From assembly GCA_007119405.1 (NCBI GenBank), contig SKPT01000395.1, forward strand, positions 1 to 7,631: a stretch of DNA of 7,631 bases, read 5' to 3'. Under the pieces are notes generated by a model. That model did no database searches. It was not told the origin of the DNA and worked only from the letters and a program-made list of their open reading frames with translations. The stretch is from Phycisphaeraceae bacterium. Its GTDB lineage: Bacteria; Planctomycetota; Phycisphaerae; Phycisphaerales; Phycisphaeraceae. A program made the translations under genes and the position numbers. This document shows positions 7,303 through 7,631 of the stretch, in pieces (position 1 is the first letter of the stretch; each line of letters starts with the position of its first letter).

Positions 7303-7631
7303 TCCGGGACACGCTCATCCTCGCCTGGCACGCGATCGCCTGGCACCGCGCCCGGACGATCATCCTCGCGCTGTGCCTGGCGGTGGCGCTGGGGCTGCCC
7401 ATGAGCGTCCATGGGCTGGTGGGAATGCTCGAGCGGCAGATGCTCGCCCGCGCCGAGGCCACGCCGCTGGTGATCGGCGCCCCCGGCAGCCGGTTCGACC
7501 TGGTCCTGCACGCGCTCAGCTTCCGAACGCAACCGCCGGCCACGTTCGCCCAGGCGGAGCGCTTCGCGCTGGACGAGGCGGGCCACGGGCTGGTCATCCC
7601 GCTGTTCGTGCGCTACGAGGCACGCGGCCAC
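7299..7631 (+). CDS. ABC transporter permease, FtsX/MacB type (5' part only)
   Basis: A GTG at 7299 opens a frame that runs without a stop to the end of the window (111 codons). The product starts MIRDTLILAWHAIAWHRART, a short amphipathic cytoplasmic lead, followed by a membrane helix (about 20-43) and a periplasmic segment beginning near 45. The block PLVIGAPGSRFDLVLHAL (56-73) matches the conserved region after helix one in FtsX-like permeases of the family often written as IGAKGS; here Pro replaces the Lys. Full-length members are usually around 400 residues with four helices, so most of the protein, including the large periplasmic domain and the last three helices, lies beyond the edge. 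Starting at the next in-frame Met (7401) would destroy the first helix. GTGA overlaps the ATPase stop, so the two are translationally coupled and surely form one transporter. Confidence 0.85.
   Translation, partial: MIRDTLILAWHAIAWHRARTIILALCLAVALGLPMSVHGLVGMLERQMLARAEATPLVIGAPGSRFDLVLHALSFRTQPPATFAQAERFALDEAGHGLVIPLFVRYEARGH

Larger units (their letters stand above)
1576..7631 (+). other. Five-gene operon with 4-base overlaps at every junction
   Basis: The junctions at 3783-3786, 4823-4826, 6634-6637 (ATGA) and 7299-7302 (GTGA) are identical in form. A good Shine-Dalgarno is present before the first gene and a reasonable one before the second (GAGG, 3771-3774); the last three starts have none that I can see. 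The arrangement implies one transcript and termination-reinitiation, giving linked amounts of the membrane protein, periplasmic protein, ATPase and permease. The operon continues past the right edge. Confidence 0.8.

Noticed and set aside
6634..7631. FtsE/FtsX or LolD/LolC naming
   Set aside because: The fold class fits, but the permease block and the neighbours do not match either characterised system, so no gene symbols were assigned.

Overview
The window is GC-rich (roughly two thirds G+C by eye, with strong G/C preference at third codon positions). It reads as chromosomal DNA from a free-living Gram-negative-type bacterium. Several proteins, especially the periplasmic protein at 4823-6637 and the phosphatase with a C-terminal sugar-binding-like domain, resemble ones I associate with Planctomycetota, possibly Phycisphaerae. 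That placement is an inference from recalled family resemblance, not a search. I see no mobile elements, RNA genes, CRISPR arrays or signs of recent transfer.

Layout: (1) Positions 1-136 hold no complete gene. The minus strand carries a TATAAT box and a Shine-Dalgarno plus ATG at the extreme left edge, so a further minus-strand gene probably starts there and runs out of the window. (2) Positions 137-1315 on the minus strand encode a confident L-rhamnonate dehydratase (RhmD, enolase superfamily) with all expected metal and catalytic residues. (3) Positions 1316-1575 are a divergent promoter region. Two -10 elements that share TTYGCTACAWT face in opposite directions, and a TTCTCA direct repeat lies just upstream of the rightward one. 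(4) Positions 1576-7631 on the plus strand form one tightly packed operon of five genes: a secreted metallophosphoesterase, an eight-helix DoxX-like membrane protein, a periplasmic HupE-N-terminus-like protein with a membrane hairpin and an NTF2-like tail, an ABC ATPase, and the start of an FtsX/MacB-type ABC permease cut by the right edge. Each junction is a 4-base overlap (ATGA three times, GTGA once).

How they may work together: the ATPase and permease form a type VII (LolCDE/MacB-like) ABC pair, a class that acts on substrates at the periplasmic face or drives conformational work rather than simple import. The two genes upstream would be its envelope partners, and the secreted phosphoesterase would act outside the cytoplasmic membrane. 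No member of this set identifies a substrate. The coupled four-gene module (membrane protein, periplasmic protein, ATPase, permease) is the best candidate here for an undescribed system. The RhmD gene belongs to sugar-acid catabolism and is divergently transcribed; nothing in the sequence ties it functionally to the operon beyond the shared intergenic region.
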